Origin: Desulfoluna limicola
GTDB lineage: Bacteria > Desulfobacterota > Desulfobacteria > Desulfobacterales > Desulfolunaceae
NCBI RefSeq assembly: GCF_021654575.1
Contig: NZ_AP024488.1
Coordinates: forward strand, 3,061,501 to 3,125,500
Length of the DNA stretch: 64,000 nt
Direction of reading: 5' to 3'
Shown in pieces: positions 8,694 to 18,096 of the stretch. A model generated the notes under the pieces. The model searched no databases. It worked only from the letters and a program-made list of their open reading frames with translations, and had not been told where the DNA came from. A program made the position numbers and the translations under genes. Position 1 is the stretch's first letter. Every line of letters starts with the position of its first letter.

Positions 8694-8765
8694 TTGGCTT
8701 TGACTTGATGTGTGGTGATGAGCTGAGGTTTGGCTTTGGCTTGACGTGTGAGTACGAGCTGAGTT
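8694..8765 (+). repeat. Imperfect 36-bp tandem duplication
   Basis: Two adjacent 36-base units (8694-8729 and 8730-8765) begin TTGGCTTTG and contain GATGTGTG or GACGTGTG and GAGCTGAG. They lie in an otherwise empty gap (8506-9029) that also has a C-type repeat fragment at about 8947-9000. A small ORF covering the units has no recognisable features. Confidence 0.55.
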
Positions 8766-9029
8766 TGTGAGGTTTTAATCAGATGAGATGAAGAATTATA
8801 AAGACGATTTAAAAAGGTGTCAATTCATACCGTAACCAGAAATGGCGTTACACGATGGCATCCATATCACTCCCAAAAATCGATCTAAGACGATGCCTCA
8901 ATATCAAACTATCAACGTACGCCATCCGTCACTGTAAACAAAACCGTTCGTGGTGCAGAGGGCGAATGGCTGAGGGCTAAAGGCGAAGGGAAAAAGTGTT
9001 GGGCCACAGATGAACGCAGAAAAGTGAGC

Positions 9030-9514
9030 CGCTACCTGAGCCTTGGGCATCCCTGCCTCGATCATCGTTTTCGCTTCCCTGACGTCCTCCATGGTCATTG
9101 ATCACTTTCGCCCCAGGTGTCGTCCCTCCAGCTTGGCCTTGGCGATCCCCTCCTTCTGTCGCTCCCGAATCAATGAGCGTTCAAACTCAGTGACTGCCCC
9201 AGGATCTGGAGCATTAGCCAGGCCATGGGGCTGGTGTCGTTGGTGAACGTCAGGTACTCCTTGTGGAACGCCACAAAGGTGCCTCGGCTGGTCAGACTCT
9301 CCACCACCCTCTGAAGGTCCATCAGGTTACGGGCCAGACCGTCCATCACTCTGGATATGCAAGGTATCCCCATCCCGGTGGTATTCAAAGCACTCCTGTA
9401 AGGCGAGACGGTCGGTGGTGGCCCCGTGAAGGCTTTATCAAGGTGGACGCCGTCAAGCTGACGGTCGGTGTGCTGATCGGCGATGCTGACTCGGACATAT
9501 CAGACATTTGCCAT
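9030..9514 (-). pseudogene. Serine recombinase (resolvase/invertase) pseudogene
   Basis: Fragments in successive frames rebuild a Tn3-type resolvase: YVRVSIADQ with the catalytic Ser, then DRQLDGVHLDKAFTG, ECFEYHRDGDTLHIQS, ARNLMDLQRVVESLTSRG, AWLMLQILG, EFERSLIRERQKEGIA, KLEGRHLGRK and an HTH-like tail EAGMPKAQVAAHF. From the ATG at 9514 there is a TGA at codon 5, at least three frameshifts (near TG/TT, QS/VMD and ILG/AVTEFE) and a stop before the tail. The tail is cut at about 9030 by C-type repeat sequence. It is a dead remnant of a mobile element; no transposase or res site was recognised beside it. Confidence 0.85.
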
Positions 9515-9808
9515 GGGTGGTTCTCCCTGCGATGGTAAGCGTAGTCGTTGGGACGTCGTGCCACCACTGTCCGTAACCATTGAGACCTTACGGGCATATG
9601 GCAAGTAAAGTCGGAAGAACCTTTTACGTTACACTATTTTAGTCAGACGATCGGGAACAAACTGGGGATGAGGCAGGTATCTCGCAAGGTACACCTTAAG
9701 GACAGGGCGTGATGGGGACCGCTCCGGGGACGTCGAAGCAGGTCGAATGTTGACGTTGATGCAAGCATCCGAGCAAGGTTGGTATTCAAAGCATGGTGTA
9801 AAACACAA

Positions 9809-9842
9809 AAGGCCAGCACATTTGAAATAACATGCTGGCCTT
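9809..9842. terminator. Hairpin, possible bidirectional terminator
   Basis: AAGGCCAGCA and TGCTGGCCTT pair across a 14-base loop. The gap 9515-10125 otherwise holds no recognisable gene; it is AT-rich just before the lipoprotein gene. Confidence 0.5.
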
Positions 9843-10125
9843 ATGGGGATACTCGGATTTGCGAATGTCGTGTTTTATCTAAAACTAAACATTCAAATGT
9901 TACGTCTTTTGCCGATATATAAAGAGAACAGAGGATAAATCAAGAATTTCTCTGAGGGACCAAGGAGCCATGAGAATGGGTTACTATCTCTTTTAATCCT
10001 TGATAGATAGTTTTTTTCCTCGCTAAGAAAAATATTGACGGACTAGGATGGACTGACTATTTTGATCCTATTTTTTAAATCAATCGAAATCAGCAATGTG
10101 CGTTTTTAGACTGTTTGGGGGATGT

Positions 10126-11163
10126 ATGAAAAAAGGTGTTGCCGTCTATATTGTATTGGTTATGGCTCTTGTCTTTTCTGGGTGTGGCCCCAAATCTCCT
10201 TCAGGTGTAGTAATGCAAGGTGCCCAGTCCCTTCATCTAAACCCACCCCCGGATGGGTTCGACAGATTGGTTATCTGCCGCTCATGGAAATTTCAAAGTG
10301 GGGGAGCTTACTCTGCTTTCCTCATTGACAACACCCCCGCCGTAGTCTTCAAAAGCGGGTGTGCTTATTTCAATGTCAAATCAGGAAAGCACCTCATCAC
10401 TGCAAAGATAGGCGATTATGACCAAGGTACATGGGGAAATGAGCTCGTTGTTGACACCCGAAACAGCCGTCAGACGATTGTTCTGTTTGATGCACCGAAG
10501 AGAAAGCTGAAAGTCGCCGATCCAGGTTTTCCACTTCAGGGCATGACTGCCTATGAGCCAGAAAACCCTATCATAAAATCTGTTTATACAACGGAAAGTG
10601 ATAATATCAGGGTGGTTGAAAACAGGAAGCAGGAGATGAAAGAGCAGGCCATGATTTTAGAGTACCAAGAAACCATTGCCAGCTACATCAAAAAAGAAGA
10701 CTACTCCGGCCTTAAAACGTACGTCAACCAAACCCCCCGTGCATCCCGATATATCCCCGATTATAAGTTGCGCCTTCTCTTTATCGGCCCCGAAAAATTC
10801 CAAGTCGGCGATATCATCAATTACAAGAAGAAAAATATGAGTGACATGCTTCTTGCTGCTAAAATAAGAAGCTCTAAGACACCGTACAAGCAGTTCAGCA
10901 TGGAAGAAATTGTCATGCTTCAAGATTACAACATCAGTGATACTCTGATTGCGGCGATGTTAGAGGTAACAACAGAGATTGAAAAAGAGATGGCACGCGA
11001 TGAAAAGCAACGGAAGTATCTCGAATCCCAGCGCACCTTTGCACAGATGGAGCCGCAACCCTACTCACAATCCGCTACCAGCCCAGGGGCAACGCTTGCC
11101 AGTGAGCTCGGGCAGGAAGTGGGCAAGCAGGTCATCAAAGGAATACTGGATAGCATCTTTTAG
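10126..11163 (+). CDS. Predicted lipoprotein, DUF2846-like
   Basis: 345 residues starting at ATG 10126, chosen over the ATG at 10096 because TTTGGGGGA lies just upstream and the shorter start gives a clean type II signal peptide (MKKGVAVYIVLVMALVFSGC) with Cys at about 20 as the lipidation site. Residues about 50-140 resemble the DUF2846 fold (a single beta domain with a GKHLITAKIG-like strand). The C-terminal half is charged and helical and may form a coiled coil or stalk. Probably anchored in the outer or inner membrane; function unknown. It stands alone between non-coding stretches, and a strong terminator lies 170 bp downstream. Confidence 0.7.
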   Translation: MKKGVAVYIVLVMALVFSGCGPKSPSGVVMQGAQSLHLNPPPDGFDRLVICRSWKFQSGGAYSAFLIDNTPAVVFKSGCAYFNVKSGKHLITAKIGDYDQGTWGNELVVDTRNSRQTIVLFDAPKRKLKVADPGFPLQGMTAYEPENPIIKSVYTTESDNIRVVENRKQEMKEQAMILEYQETIASYIKKEDYSGLKTYVNQTPRASRYIPDYKLRLLFIGPEKFQVGDIINYKKKNMSDMLLAAKIRSSKTPYKQFSMEEIVMLQDYNISDTLIAAMLEVTTEIEKEMARDEKQRKYLESQRTFAQMEPQPYSQSATSPGATLASELGQEVGKQVIKGILDSIF

Positions 11164-11334
11164 CACTGAGCATTAACAAAACCGATTCATTATCCACACT
11201 GAACAACAACACAAAATGGACCCAACACCCTATTTTAACCCCCAAGAGCTTAGGACTTGATCGGCATTGATGTGGGGGGAGAGCGTGAAGAGCACCATCA
11301 AACCTGACGTATCCGTGCGTCGCTACCGTTTTTG

Positions 11335-11362
11335 AAACCCCGGCCTCAGCCGGGGTTTTTTG
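11335..11362 (+). terminator. Intrinsic terminator
   Basis: CCCCGGC-ctca-GCCGGGG followed by TTTTTT. It is the likely terminator of the lipoprotein transcript. The rest of 11164-11717 holds only a small CGGTGC/GCACCG hairpin near 11653 and no gene. Confidence 0.85.
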
Positions 11363-11717
11363 CTTTCCCCACTTCTTCTTTGCCCCCCCTTCCCCTTGGT
11401 TAAAAAACAGCCCATTGCGACTACCCCTCTCACATTTTTGACCCCCCAATTTTTGATGTCTCCATCCCACTTTTGGTGCAAAAAATACCCAAGGTCCTAA
11501 TTTCCATTCCCACACCGATACGAAACATGTGTCACCTTCTCCACAACGCCTTGATAGACGCACTTCATCGGGCTTGACGCAGGGGTCTAACCCGGGGTAC
11601 TAATTTGCTCTCAAACAGGGGTTTTCTTCCTGAAAGGCTCGGGAGCGGGACGGTGCAACCCAGCACCGACTAAGAATACCTCACCAAGCCTTAACGGATT
11701 GATTCTTCAAAAGAAAT

Positions 11718-11804
11718 GCCGGAGTGGTGAAATTGGTAAACGCAGCGGATTCAAAATCCGCCGGGGGCAACTCCTTGTCGGTTCGATTCCGACCTTCGCT
11801 ACCA
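11718..11804 (+). tRNA. tRNA-Leu(CAA)
   Basis: An 87-nt class II tRNA with encoded CCA (11802-11804). The anticodon stem GCGGA/TCCGC encloses loop TTCAAAA, anticodon CAA; the long variable arm is GGGGGCAACTCC; the T arm is GTCGG-TTCGATT-CCGAC. The acceptor stem is imperfect: GCCGGAG faces CTTCGCT, giving a C2-C71 mismatch and G1-U72. A terminator follows at once. Confidence 0.88.
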
Positions 11805-11819
11805 TTTAAAAGACAATAT

Positions 11820-11851
11820 GATCCGCAACATTTATAATGTTGCGGATTTTT
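11820..11851 (+). terminator. Intrinsic terminator of tRNA-Leu
   Basis: GATCCGCAACA pairs with TGTTGCGGATT across TTTATAA and is followed by a T-run. No gene is seen between here and 12258 apart from a repeat. Confidence 0.85.
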
Positions 11852-12090
11852 CGTTTTAGGGTCTTGGGTTCCAGAATGATTGTAAGCACAAGCGTCTCCA
11901 TCAGGTTGATACGCTTTGGCGGCTATAGGGGGCGAATTTTAGTAACCAGCAGAACATCTACCCTACTCACCACTCACTCTTCTCTGGTCGTGGCCTTTTA
12001 TGAAGGAGACCTTAATTTATAAACGGATTTTTAATATGTGTGCCCGCTTCGGCTGCTGGAAATGGAGAACTGTACGATTTTTATCTTAAA

Positions 12091-12173
12091 GCCGTTGTGA
12101 TTTGACTCGAGGTGCGAGAGGCAAAGCATGACGGCAACCCGCTTTCAAGGTGACTCACCTTGCCACCGGAGGC
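12091..12173 (-). repeat. A-module palindromic element
   Basis: A reverse A module ending CACCGGAGGC (12173). Outer stem GCCGT / ACGGC around GACTCGAGGTGCGAGAGGC. Confidence 0.75.
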
Positions 12174-12258
12174 TTTGTCTGGTTGAGTATACCGGATCGA
12201 GACGTACAGGCATCTCGAAGGATCAGCCCCTTGGCAACCAACACGCAGGAAATTTAAC

Positions 12259-12714
12259 ATGCTTAAAAAATTGCACGACGCATATATGGGAGAGTTGTTT
12301 GGAATCGTCTTTTTTACCGCGTTCAAGGAGAGATCAACAGATCTGCTGGAACAAGAGAAGTGGCGACAGCTGATCGAGGTGGAACAAAGAACGGCAGAGC
12401 TGCTTAAAGGGTATTTAGAACCGTTGGGGATGAGATGTTCGACCTCTGATGCGGCTATGACAAAGCAGGGGCTGGCGCAGGCGCAAGCGTGGATTGATCT
12501 TGCGTGGGAGCCCTTAATGGGGGCGTTGGCCCCCTGGATCCGGGAGTATGCCGAGGTGTACAGGCGCTCAGCCGATGACGCTACAGAGCACCGGGATCTC
12601 TGGAACATGGTTGCCGATCATGAAGAGGCACTGCTTGCATTCGTGGAAGGCGAACGTGATGGGATGGGTGATAGCCTTAAGCCGGTGCGGGGTTTTTTGA
12701 AGCGGTATGCATGA
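12259..12714 (+). CDS. Hypothetical protein, all-helical
   Basis: 151 residues, ATG with AGGA nine bases upstream. The protein is predicted to be almost wholly alpha-helical, with Glu/His-containing helices (EVEQRTAELL near 40 and DHEEALLAF near 125) that recall ferritin-like four-helix bundles. No full diiron ExxH pair can be read, so that remains a guess. No signal peptide or membrane segment. Its own transcription unit appears isolated, with a repeat on each side. Function unknown. Confidence 0.65.
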   Translation: MLKKLHDAYMGELFGIVFFTAFKERSTDLLEQEKWRQLIEVEQRTAELLKGYLEPLGMRCSTSDAAMTKQGLAQAQAWIDLAWEPLMGALAPWIREYAEVYRRSADDATEHRDLWNMVADHEEALLAFVEGERDGMGDSLKPVRGFLKRYA

Positions 12715-12733
12715 AAGAAGGGCTAAAGCCCCT

Positions 12734-13112
12734 ATAAAACGTTCTTCGTGCTTTGTTCCTGGTTCTTCGTTGTGGGGTCGCCGCGCTCCGTCAATATACA
12801 AAAAAAGCCGCGCGGAAGCACGGCGCGCCGAACGGCTGCGTGGATCAAGTATCTCATAGCTTTTGCGGTTCCTTTAACGAAGCTGAGCGTAACGATTTCC
12901 TTGAACGCAGACCCAGGCACTACGAACCAAGAACGTTTTTTTGCTTTTCCAGCGGCGAAGCCGCCCCTACTCACGATTCCCCACTTACCATTCACCGGCG
13001 GTTTCCGCCCCATCTATGGCTAAACGTTTTTTTGCCCTTTATCCCAACGGCCACTCGCGAAGCGAGTCCCTCGAACGAAGAACCAAGCACCACGAACCAA
13101 GAACGTTTTATT
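12734..13112. repeat. Long C-type dispersed repeat
   Basis: About 380 bp with AACGTTCTTCGTGC, AAAAAGCCGCGCGGAAGC, CATAGCTTTTGCGGTTCC, GAAGCTGAGCGTAACGATTT and two copies of a CACTACGAACCAAGAACG or CACCACGAACCAAGAACG word. It matches much of the 14.1 kb copy in the same order. Confidence 0.65.
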
Positions 13113-13115
13113 TTT

Positions 13116-13742
13116 TTAGTCCAATTGATCCTCAAGGCTGTCAATACACCTTTGCCAATCCCTTTGCCTGCTTTTCCCCCCTGTGTAGAGGAGCTCACGG
13201 AACTGGGTGATCAACCGCATGATGATGGGTTGGGGCAGATAATCTTCGGCACAGTCGATGAGGGCAATCCGGACGCCGTAGTTGTCGCGTTTGGTTAAGT
13301 CGAAGACTTGGCTTGCAAGGTGGTCTTTCTCGGCGCACAGGGTAGCATACGACAAAAACAGGTCCCTGGCATCCAGGCAGTAGACGTCCCCCACCTCCCC
13401 ATGGGAATCATCGCACCTCTCGAACACAGCCTTATCGGTTTCAAAAAACTCCATCACCAACTCAGCGCCCTGGCACGGGTCATCCACACCGGCATCGATG
13501 TCATCTAACAGACCGGACAATTGAGCCGCAAACCCCGAGGCCTCATGCCACTCGTAGACCCGGTCTGTCTCTGCTATGCTTACGATCTTTGCCCTGAACC
13601 GAGCCACGTTCTCCTCCGGCGTGGCCAGCATGCGCTCCACCACATCATAGACCGCGTCGTTCTTTTCCGCCTGTTCCAGCAGGGCCTCGGCCAGCACCTC
13701 CTCGCCCAACGCCATTAACCGCTCTTTTCTGTCGTCACTCAT
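13116..13742 (-). CDS. Hypothetical protein, DUF6880-like
   Basis: A 208-residue soluble, helical protein. The N-terminus (ERLMALGEEVLAEALLE) and the block FFETDKAVFERCDDSHGEVG followed by DVYCLDARDLF match the pattern of DUF6880 proteins as I remember them; that recognition is from memory. The biochemical role of the family is not known to me. ATG at 13742 with GAGG nine bases upstream. It stands alone between a C-type repeat and an A/L composite element. Confidence 0.75.
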   Translation of the reverse strand: MSDDRKERLMALGEEVLAEALLEQAEKNDAVYDVVERMLATPEENVARFRAKIVSIAETDRVYEWHEASGFAAQLSGLLDDIDAGVDDPCQGAELVMEFFETDKAVFERCDDSHGEVGDVYCLDARDLFLSYATLCAEKDHLASQVFDLTKRDNYGVRIALIDCAEDYLPQPIIMRLITQFRELLYTGGKSRQRDWQRCIDSLEDQLD

Positions 13743-13807
13743 GGTTGATCGCCTCGCAAGAAGTCAAATGAATGGTATCCGCGCAACCAATCCGCTCATG
13801 AAAAACG

Positions 13808-14029
13808 GCATCCGGCGGCAAGGGTGGCGAAGCCACATTAGGCAAAATACCTTGAAAGCAGGTTGCGAATGTGGTTTGCCCCTCGTTCCTCGGGTCAAAG
13901 CACATCCGCCTTTCGTTCGAAGTGAATCCAGAATGATCCATTAAGACCTGTTTATCAAACCCAGTTCATAAAAAATGACAAACACTTGCCCCCCGGCAGG
14001 GCCGCCGGAGGCTTAAGCTGAACAATTAC
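13808..14029. repeat. A+L composite palindromic element
   Basis: A forward A module (from GCATCCGGCGGC at 13808, stem GCGAATGTG / CACATCCGC with one mismatch) is joined to an inverted L arm (GACCTGTTTATCAAACCC, CCCCCCGGCAGGGCC, ends GCCGCCGGAGGC 14012). The flank AAGCTGAACAATTAC follows (14015-14028). Confidence 0.8.
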
Positions 14030-14104
14030 GTTCCAGCTTACAATATCCGGTAGTCATCAACGAGAGAAAAAAAACAGGCCAATGACCAAAGGGTAAAGCG
14101 TAAA

Positions 14105-14420
14105 AAACGTTCTTCGAGCTTCGTTGGTGGTTCTTCGTTGTGGAGCCGCAAAGGGCTTCGCCCGGTGAATAGTAAATAGGGGATAGTGAGTGGTCGTGGT
14201 GTCGCAGGCCCCATCATTATTTAAAAAAGCCGCGCAGGAGCTCGGCGCGCCAGAACGGCTGAGGGATCAAGTAACACATAGCTTTTGCGGTTCCTCGAAC
14301 GAGGCTGAGCCTAGCGATTTCCTTGAACGAAGAACGAAACACCACGAACCAAGAACGCCTTTACTTTTTTTGGTTTCCCAGCGACGAATCAGCCCTACTC
14401 ACTATTCACAACCGACTGCC
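14105..14420. repeat. Long C-type dispersed repeat
   Basis: Shares its order of words with 12734-13112: AACGTTCTTCGAGC, GGGCTTCGCCCGGTGAATAG, AAAAAGCCGCGCAGGAGC, CATAGCTTTTGCGGTTCC, ACGAACCAAGAACG, CCCTACTCACTATTCAC. No coding capacity is recognised. Confidence 0.65.
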
Positions 14421-14550
14421 CACCGACCAAAACCCTCTGTAAAAATGGCATTAGTCCATGGTATAGTTGTAAAACTATGCAAGCGCACCCCTCACACACA
14501 TCCCATACACCCGCTGCCGTTTAAAAAGGGAGTCACCCCAAACACGAGTG

Positions 14551-14619
14551 CAATTTGCCCTGAGAAGTGAGGGCAAATCCCATCTTCAACCCGATTTCAA
14601 GGCGGCTCACCCTGCCGGA
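14551..14619 (-). repeat. Degenerate A-module remnant
   Basis: ATTTGCCC/GGGCAAAT (14553-14578) is followed by GATTTCAAGGCGGCTCACC and CTGCCGGAG. It resembles a decayed reverse A module. Its terminal GGAG is the only Shine-Dalgarno candidate for the next gene, ten bases before the ATG. Confidence 0.5.
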
Positions 14620-14629
14620 GCAGATCCCA

Positions 14630-15862
14630 ATGAAGACACGACGGAGAATCATGTGGTACCGCCTTATGGGTATTGTCTCACTGGCGGTGCTTTGTGTCAC
14701 AGGCGGTGAGGCCAATGCCGGTGAGGGAAGAGAAACCGGAAACTCGCCTCGCAGGGCCCCGATTCTCATCGGGCTGGACGCGGATCTCTCGTCGGGTTCC
14801 GCGGAATCGGGCCTGGCTATCCGTCGGGGCATCGAGCTGGCCCTGGACGAAATCAATGCCGGCGGCGGGGTGCTGGGGCGGCCTCTGGGCCTGGTGGTCC
14901 GGGATCACCACGGCAACCCCACCCGGGGAATCGACAACATCATTGAGCTTTCGGGCATGCCGGATCTGGTGGCGGTGGTGGGCGGGCTGCACACCCCGGT
15001 GGCCATGGCTGAACTTCCGGCCATCCACAAACACCGGGTTATCTATTTGGGGCCGTGGGCGGCCGGAACCCCTGTGGTGGACAACGGGTACTCGCCAAAC
15101 TTTGTGTTCCGGATCTCGGTGCGGGACTCCCTGGCAGGCGGGTACCTCATTGACCAGGCCCTTGCGCGCGGGTTCAAGCATCCGGCGCTTCTCTTAGAGA
15201 ACACCGGCTGGGGCCGTTCAAATGAAAAGGCGATGAATACGGCCTTATCACATCACGGCATGGCACCCACCACGACCCAATGGTTAAACTGGGGAGCCAA
15301 AAAGGTCTCCGATCAACTGCAGGCTGTGGAGGCGTCAGGGGCCGATGTGGTGATGCTGGTGACCAATGCACCGGAGGGTGCCGTTGTCATCAAAACCCTG
15401 GCCGACCTCCCCGAGGAGAGACGCATGCCGGTGATCTCCCACTGGGGCATCACCGGGGGCAGCTTTTTTCAGGACACCCGAGACGTCCTTCCCAAAACCG
15501 ACCTGATGTTTCTTCAGACCTTCTCCTTCCTGGCCACAGCTTCAGAGCCCCGCTCGGCCACAGTGGCTGAAGCCTACATAACCCGATACGACGACTGCGA
15601 CACCCTTGCCCACATCAAGTCACCGGTGGGAACGGCCCATGCCTATGACCTGGTGCACCTTCTTGCCCGGGCCATCAGGATCGCAGGGTCCACTGACAGA
15701 TCCCGGGTTCGGGACGCCCTTGAGCAGATCCAGCACCACCCGGGCCTTGTGAGAAACTACGCGCCCCCCTTCACCCCGACACGGCACGACGCCCTCACCC
15801 GCGCCGACTTCCACCTGGCCCGCTTCGACGAAAATGGCGTGATTCGACGAATCACGCCATAA
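14630..15862 (+). CDS. Periplasmic binding protein, branched-chain amino acid ABC type
   Basis: 410 residues from ATG 14630, chosen because it gives a short basic N-region and hydrophobic core ending GGEANA, a Sec signal peptide; an upstream GTG at 14567 lies inside repeat sequence. The mature part is a Peripla_BP_6/LivK-type fold: PILIGLDADLSSGSAESG, GIELALDEINAGGGVLG, a VAVVGGLHTPVAMAE substrate loop and GTAHAYDLVHLLARAI near the C-terminus. There is no permease or ATPase nearby, and a histidine kinase and regulator follow, so it may be a ligand sensor feeding the kinase rather than a transporter subunit. Ligand unknown. Confidence 0.85.
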   Translation: MKTRRRIMWYRLMGIVSLAVLCVTGGEANAGEGRETGNSPRRAPILIGLDADLSSGSAESGLAIRRGIELALDEINAGGGVLGRPLGLVVRDHHGNPTRGIDNIIELSGMPDLVAVVGGLHTPVAMAELPAIHKHRVIYLGPWAAGTPVVDNGYSPNFVFRISVRDSLAGGYLIDQALARGFKHPALLLENTGWGRSNEKAMNTALSHHGMAPTTTQWLNWGAKKVSDQLQAVEASGADVVMLVTNAPEGAVVIKTLADLPEERRMPVISHWGITGGSFFQDTRDVLPKTDLMFLQTFSFLATASEPRSATVAEAYITRYDDCDTLAHIKSPVGTAHAYDLVHLLARAIRIAGSTDRSRVRDALEQIQHHPGLVRNYAPPFTPTRHDALTRADFHLARFDENGVIRRITP

Positions 15863-15877
15863 AAAGCAAAAGCATCT

Positions 15878-16177
15878 GCCTCCGGCGGCCAGGTGGGGGC
15901 ACCTGGAAACCCTATGGCGAATGCGTGAAGGGTAAGGTATTGCGACCGTTCTTGAGAAGAGACCTGTTTCATTTGTCACTATTCAGCTTATGCCTCCGGC
16001 GGCCCTGCCGGGGGCCAAACGTTTGCCTGATCTGAAAGCGTGGGTTTGACAAACAGGTCTTCAAAAGTGTCCATGAACCAATCTCACGTTAAGGGCGGAT
16101 GTGATTTGCCCCGAGGAACGAGGGGCAAAGCGCAGCCGCTACCTGCTGTCAAGGTGGCACACCTTGCCGCCGGAGGC
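15878..16177. repeat. A-variant then L+A composite palindromic element
   Basis: An A-variant (GCCTCCGGCGGCCAGGTGGG, CCTATGGCGAATGCGTG, TTGAGAAGAGACCTGTTT) starts 15 bp after the binding-protein stop. After the flank GTCACTATTCAGCTTAT comes an L arm (15992) joined to a reverse A module ending GCCGCCGGAGGC (16177). These fill the gap before the kinase gene. Confidence 0.75.
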
Positions 16178-16233
16178 TGCTTTTTTTTTGCATTACCATT
16201 TTCAATGCACCGCACACGGAGCCGTCAGACACC

Positions 16234-18090
16234 ATGAAAAAAAAGACCGCCCCAGCCCGACTGTTCTTTTCCCTGGTTTTAAGGGTCACGCCCTTAGCTG
16301 TGGCGGTATTTCTTACCATCGGATACCTCATCTTCACGCGAACCTCCGACTCTGTTTCGGCCCGGGTTCAGGCGCATCATAAGGCGCAGCATCGCCATGC
16401 CGAGCTCATCATGACACGGAAGCTGGACTCTTTGAAGGAGTCTGTCAGGGTTCTGGCGGCGAACAACCTGGTAGTCAACTCCCTCATCGATGTGGAGAGT
16501 CGGAATCAATACCTGCCCATTTTCTTCCGTTCGCTTCGAATGCCGGGCCCCGGAAGTGCATGCATCACTCTGGGCGACTACAAAGGGCGCCCCATCATCT
16601 GCAACCTGGATTCAGGCGTTCCCTATGGAGACAAGCCCTTTTGGGGGGCCATCGCCAAGGGACAGGAGTATTTTGAACTCACGCCCGATGGACTTCTGTT
16701 TGCAGCCCCGGTTGCCTATCACGGTCACGCGGAAGGGGCCATTGTCGTCATGTACCCCCCTTCTCAATTTCCTGATTTTTTCAACATTGAGGCTGGCACC
16801 GATGCGATGGTGGTGTCTTCCCGGGAAGGCCCTCCCCTTTTTGCTCACCAGACAGCCCCGGAGCTGGGTGCAACCGACTTTTTCTGGCAGAAGACGTCCC
16901 TTGCCGGGTACGAGAACGTGTGGATTGAAACGGGCATATTGAAACAAGAGGCCACGGACCCGGTGAAAAGCATAGAAGATTTCCTGATCCTTGGCATCTG
17001 CCTCAACATCCTGGCGCTTATGGCCAGCCTCTTTCTCACCGCCCGTGTTGTCACAAAACCTGTTGTGGACCTCACCATGGGCATGCAGACGATTTCTCAA
17101 AGCGGGGAACTGGACCGCCGGGTTCATGAAACGGGGCCCCGTGAGCTGCGAGAAATTTCAAAAGCCTTCAACCGCCTGATCTCCCGGCTTCAGGAGACAA
17201 TGATCTCACGCGAAGAGCTCCGAGATAAAGTAGAGGAGCGCACACGGGAGCTTGCAGAGATTCACGGCCAGATGGTCATGCAGGAGAAAATGGCCTCTGT
17301 GGGCCAGCTGGCCGCAGGCATTGCCCATGAGCTGAACAACCCCATCAATTTTTTGCGCACCAACGTGGCCGCTCTCGCCGATAACGTCACCGACCTGACC
17401 GAGATTTTGGGTGAGTATCGAAAACTCGCAGAAGACGTTGAAAAGCCGGCCGAGCCGCCGCCCGGAATGGCTGCCATAAAATCCAGAGAACAAGCCCTGC
17501 AGATTGATTACATCCTGTCCGACGTCCCCGCCCTTTTCAAAGAATCAGAGCGTGGATTTGAACGCATCTCCCAAATCATCCGGAGCATGCAAGACTTTTC
17601 CCACGTGAACCATACGGGAAATCTCACCTGGTTCAACATCAACAAGGGCATTGAAGACACCCTTGTCATTGCAGGAAACGTGTACAAATACCACGCCGAG
17701 GTGCAAACCGACCTGGGCGACCTGCCGGAGATCCCCTGCCTGCCCGAGCAGCTTAACCAGGTCTTCCTCAACCTCATCGTCAACAGCGCCCAGGCCATTG
17801 CATCCGGGGCCGCACACGGCAAAGGGCTGATCCGCATTCGAACCTGGCAGCAGGACGCCCATGTCTACTGTGAGATGGCAGACAACGGGCCCGGCATTCC
17901 CGAGGAGATTCAACCTCGCATCTTCGAGCCTTTCTTCACCACCAAGGCCCCCGGCAAAGGCACCGGCCTCGGCCTGAGCATCTCCTATGACATCGTCGTC
18001 CACAAACACAAGGGCGGGTTTTGTGTTCATTGCCCGGACACCGGGGGAACGGTCTTCACCATCCAGCTTCCGATAAACCCTGAGCAATAA
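16234..18090 (+). CDS. Membrane sensor histidine kinase
   Basis: 618 residues: membrane segment at about 10-34, an extracytoplasmic sensor (35-248), a second membrane segment at 249-272, HAMP (273-325), a short coiled coil, HisKA with the phospho-acceptor His365 in GIAHELNNP, and a HATPase with the N box NLIVNSAQAI, DNGPGIP near 550 and GKGTGLGLSI near 573. It is of the class that often signals to a separate receiver protein. It lies between a binding protein and a receiver-phosphatase gene on the same strand, so it probably senses the binding protein or its ligand and phosphorylates the next gene product. ATG chosen with no strong Shine-Dalgarno. Confidence 0.92.
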   Translation: MKKKTAPARLFFSLVLRVTPLAVAVFLTIGYLIFTRTSDSVSARVQAHHKAQHRHAELIMTRKLDSLKESVRVLAANNLVVNSLIDVESRNQYLPIFFRSLRMPGPGSACITLGDYKGRPIICNLDSGVPYGDKPFWGAIAKGQEYFELTPDGLLFAAPVAYHGHAEGAIVVMYPPSQFPDFFNIEAGTDAMVVSSREGPPLFAHQTAPELGATDFFWQKTSLAGYENVWIETGILKQEATDPVKSIEDFLILGICLNILALMASLFLTARVVTKPVVDLTMGMQTISQSGELDRRVHETGPRELREISKAFNRLISRLQETMISREELRDKVEERTRELAEIHGQMVMQEKMASVGQLAAGIAHELNNPINFLRTNVAALADNVTDLTEILGEYRKLAEDVEKPAEPPPGMAAIKSREQALQIDYILSDVPALFKESERGFERISQIIRSMQDFSHVNHTGNLTWFNINKGIEDTLVIAGNVYKYHAEVQTDLGDLPEIPCLPEQLNQVFLNLIVNSAQAIASGAAHGKGLIRIRTWQQDAHVYCEMADNGPGIPEEIQPRIFEPFFTTKAPGKGTGLGLSISYDIVVHKHKGGFCVHCPDTGGTVFTIQLPINPEQ

Positions 18091-18096
18091 GCCAGA

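Noticed and set aside
8573..8770. Small plus-strand frame of 65 codons
   Set aside because: No Shine-Dalgarno and a sequence produced by the 36-bp tandem duplication; not supportable as a gene.
14567..14629. Upstream GTG start for the binding protein
   Set aside because: It lies in repeat-derived sequence and would hide the signal peptide; the ATG at 14630 fits an exported protein.
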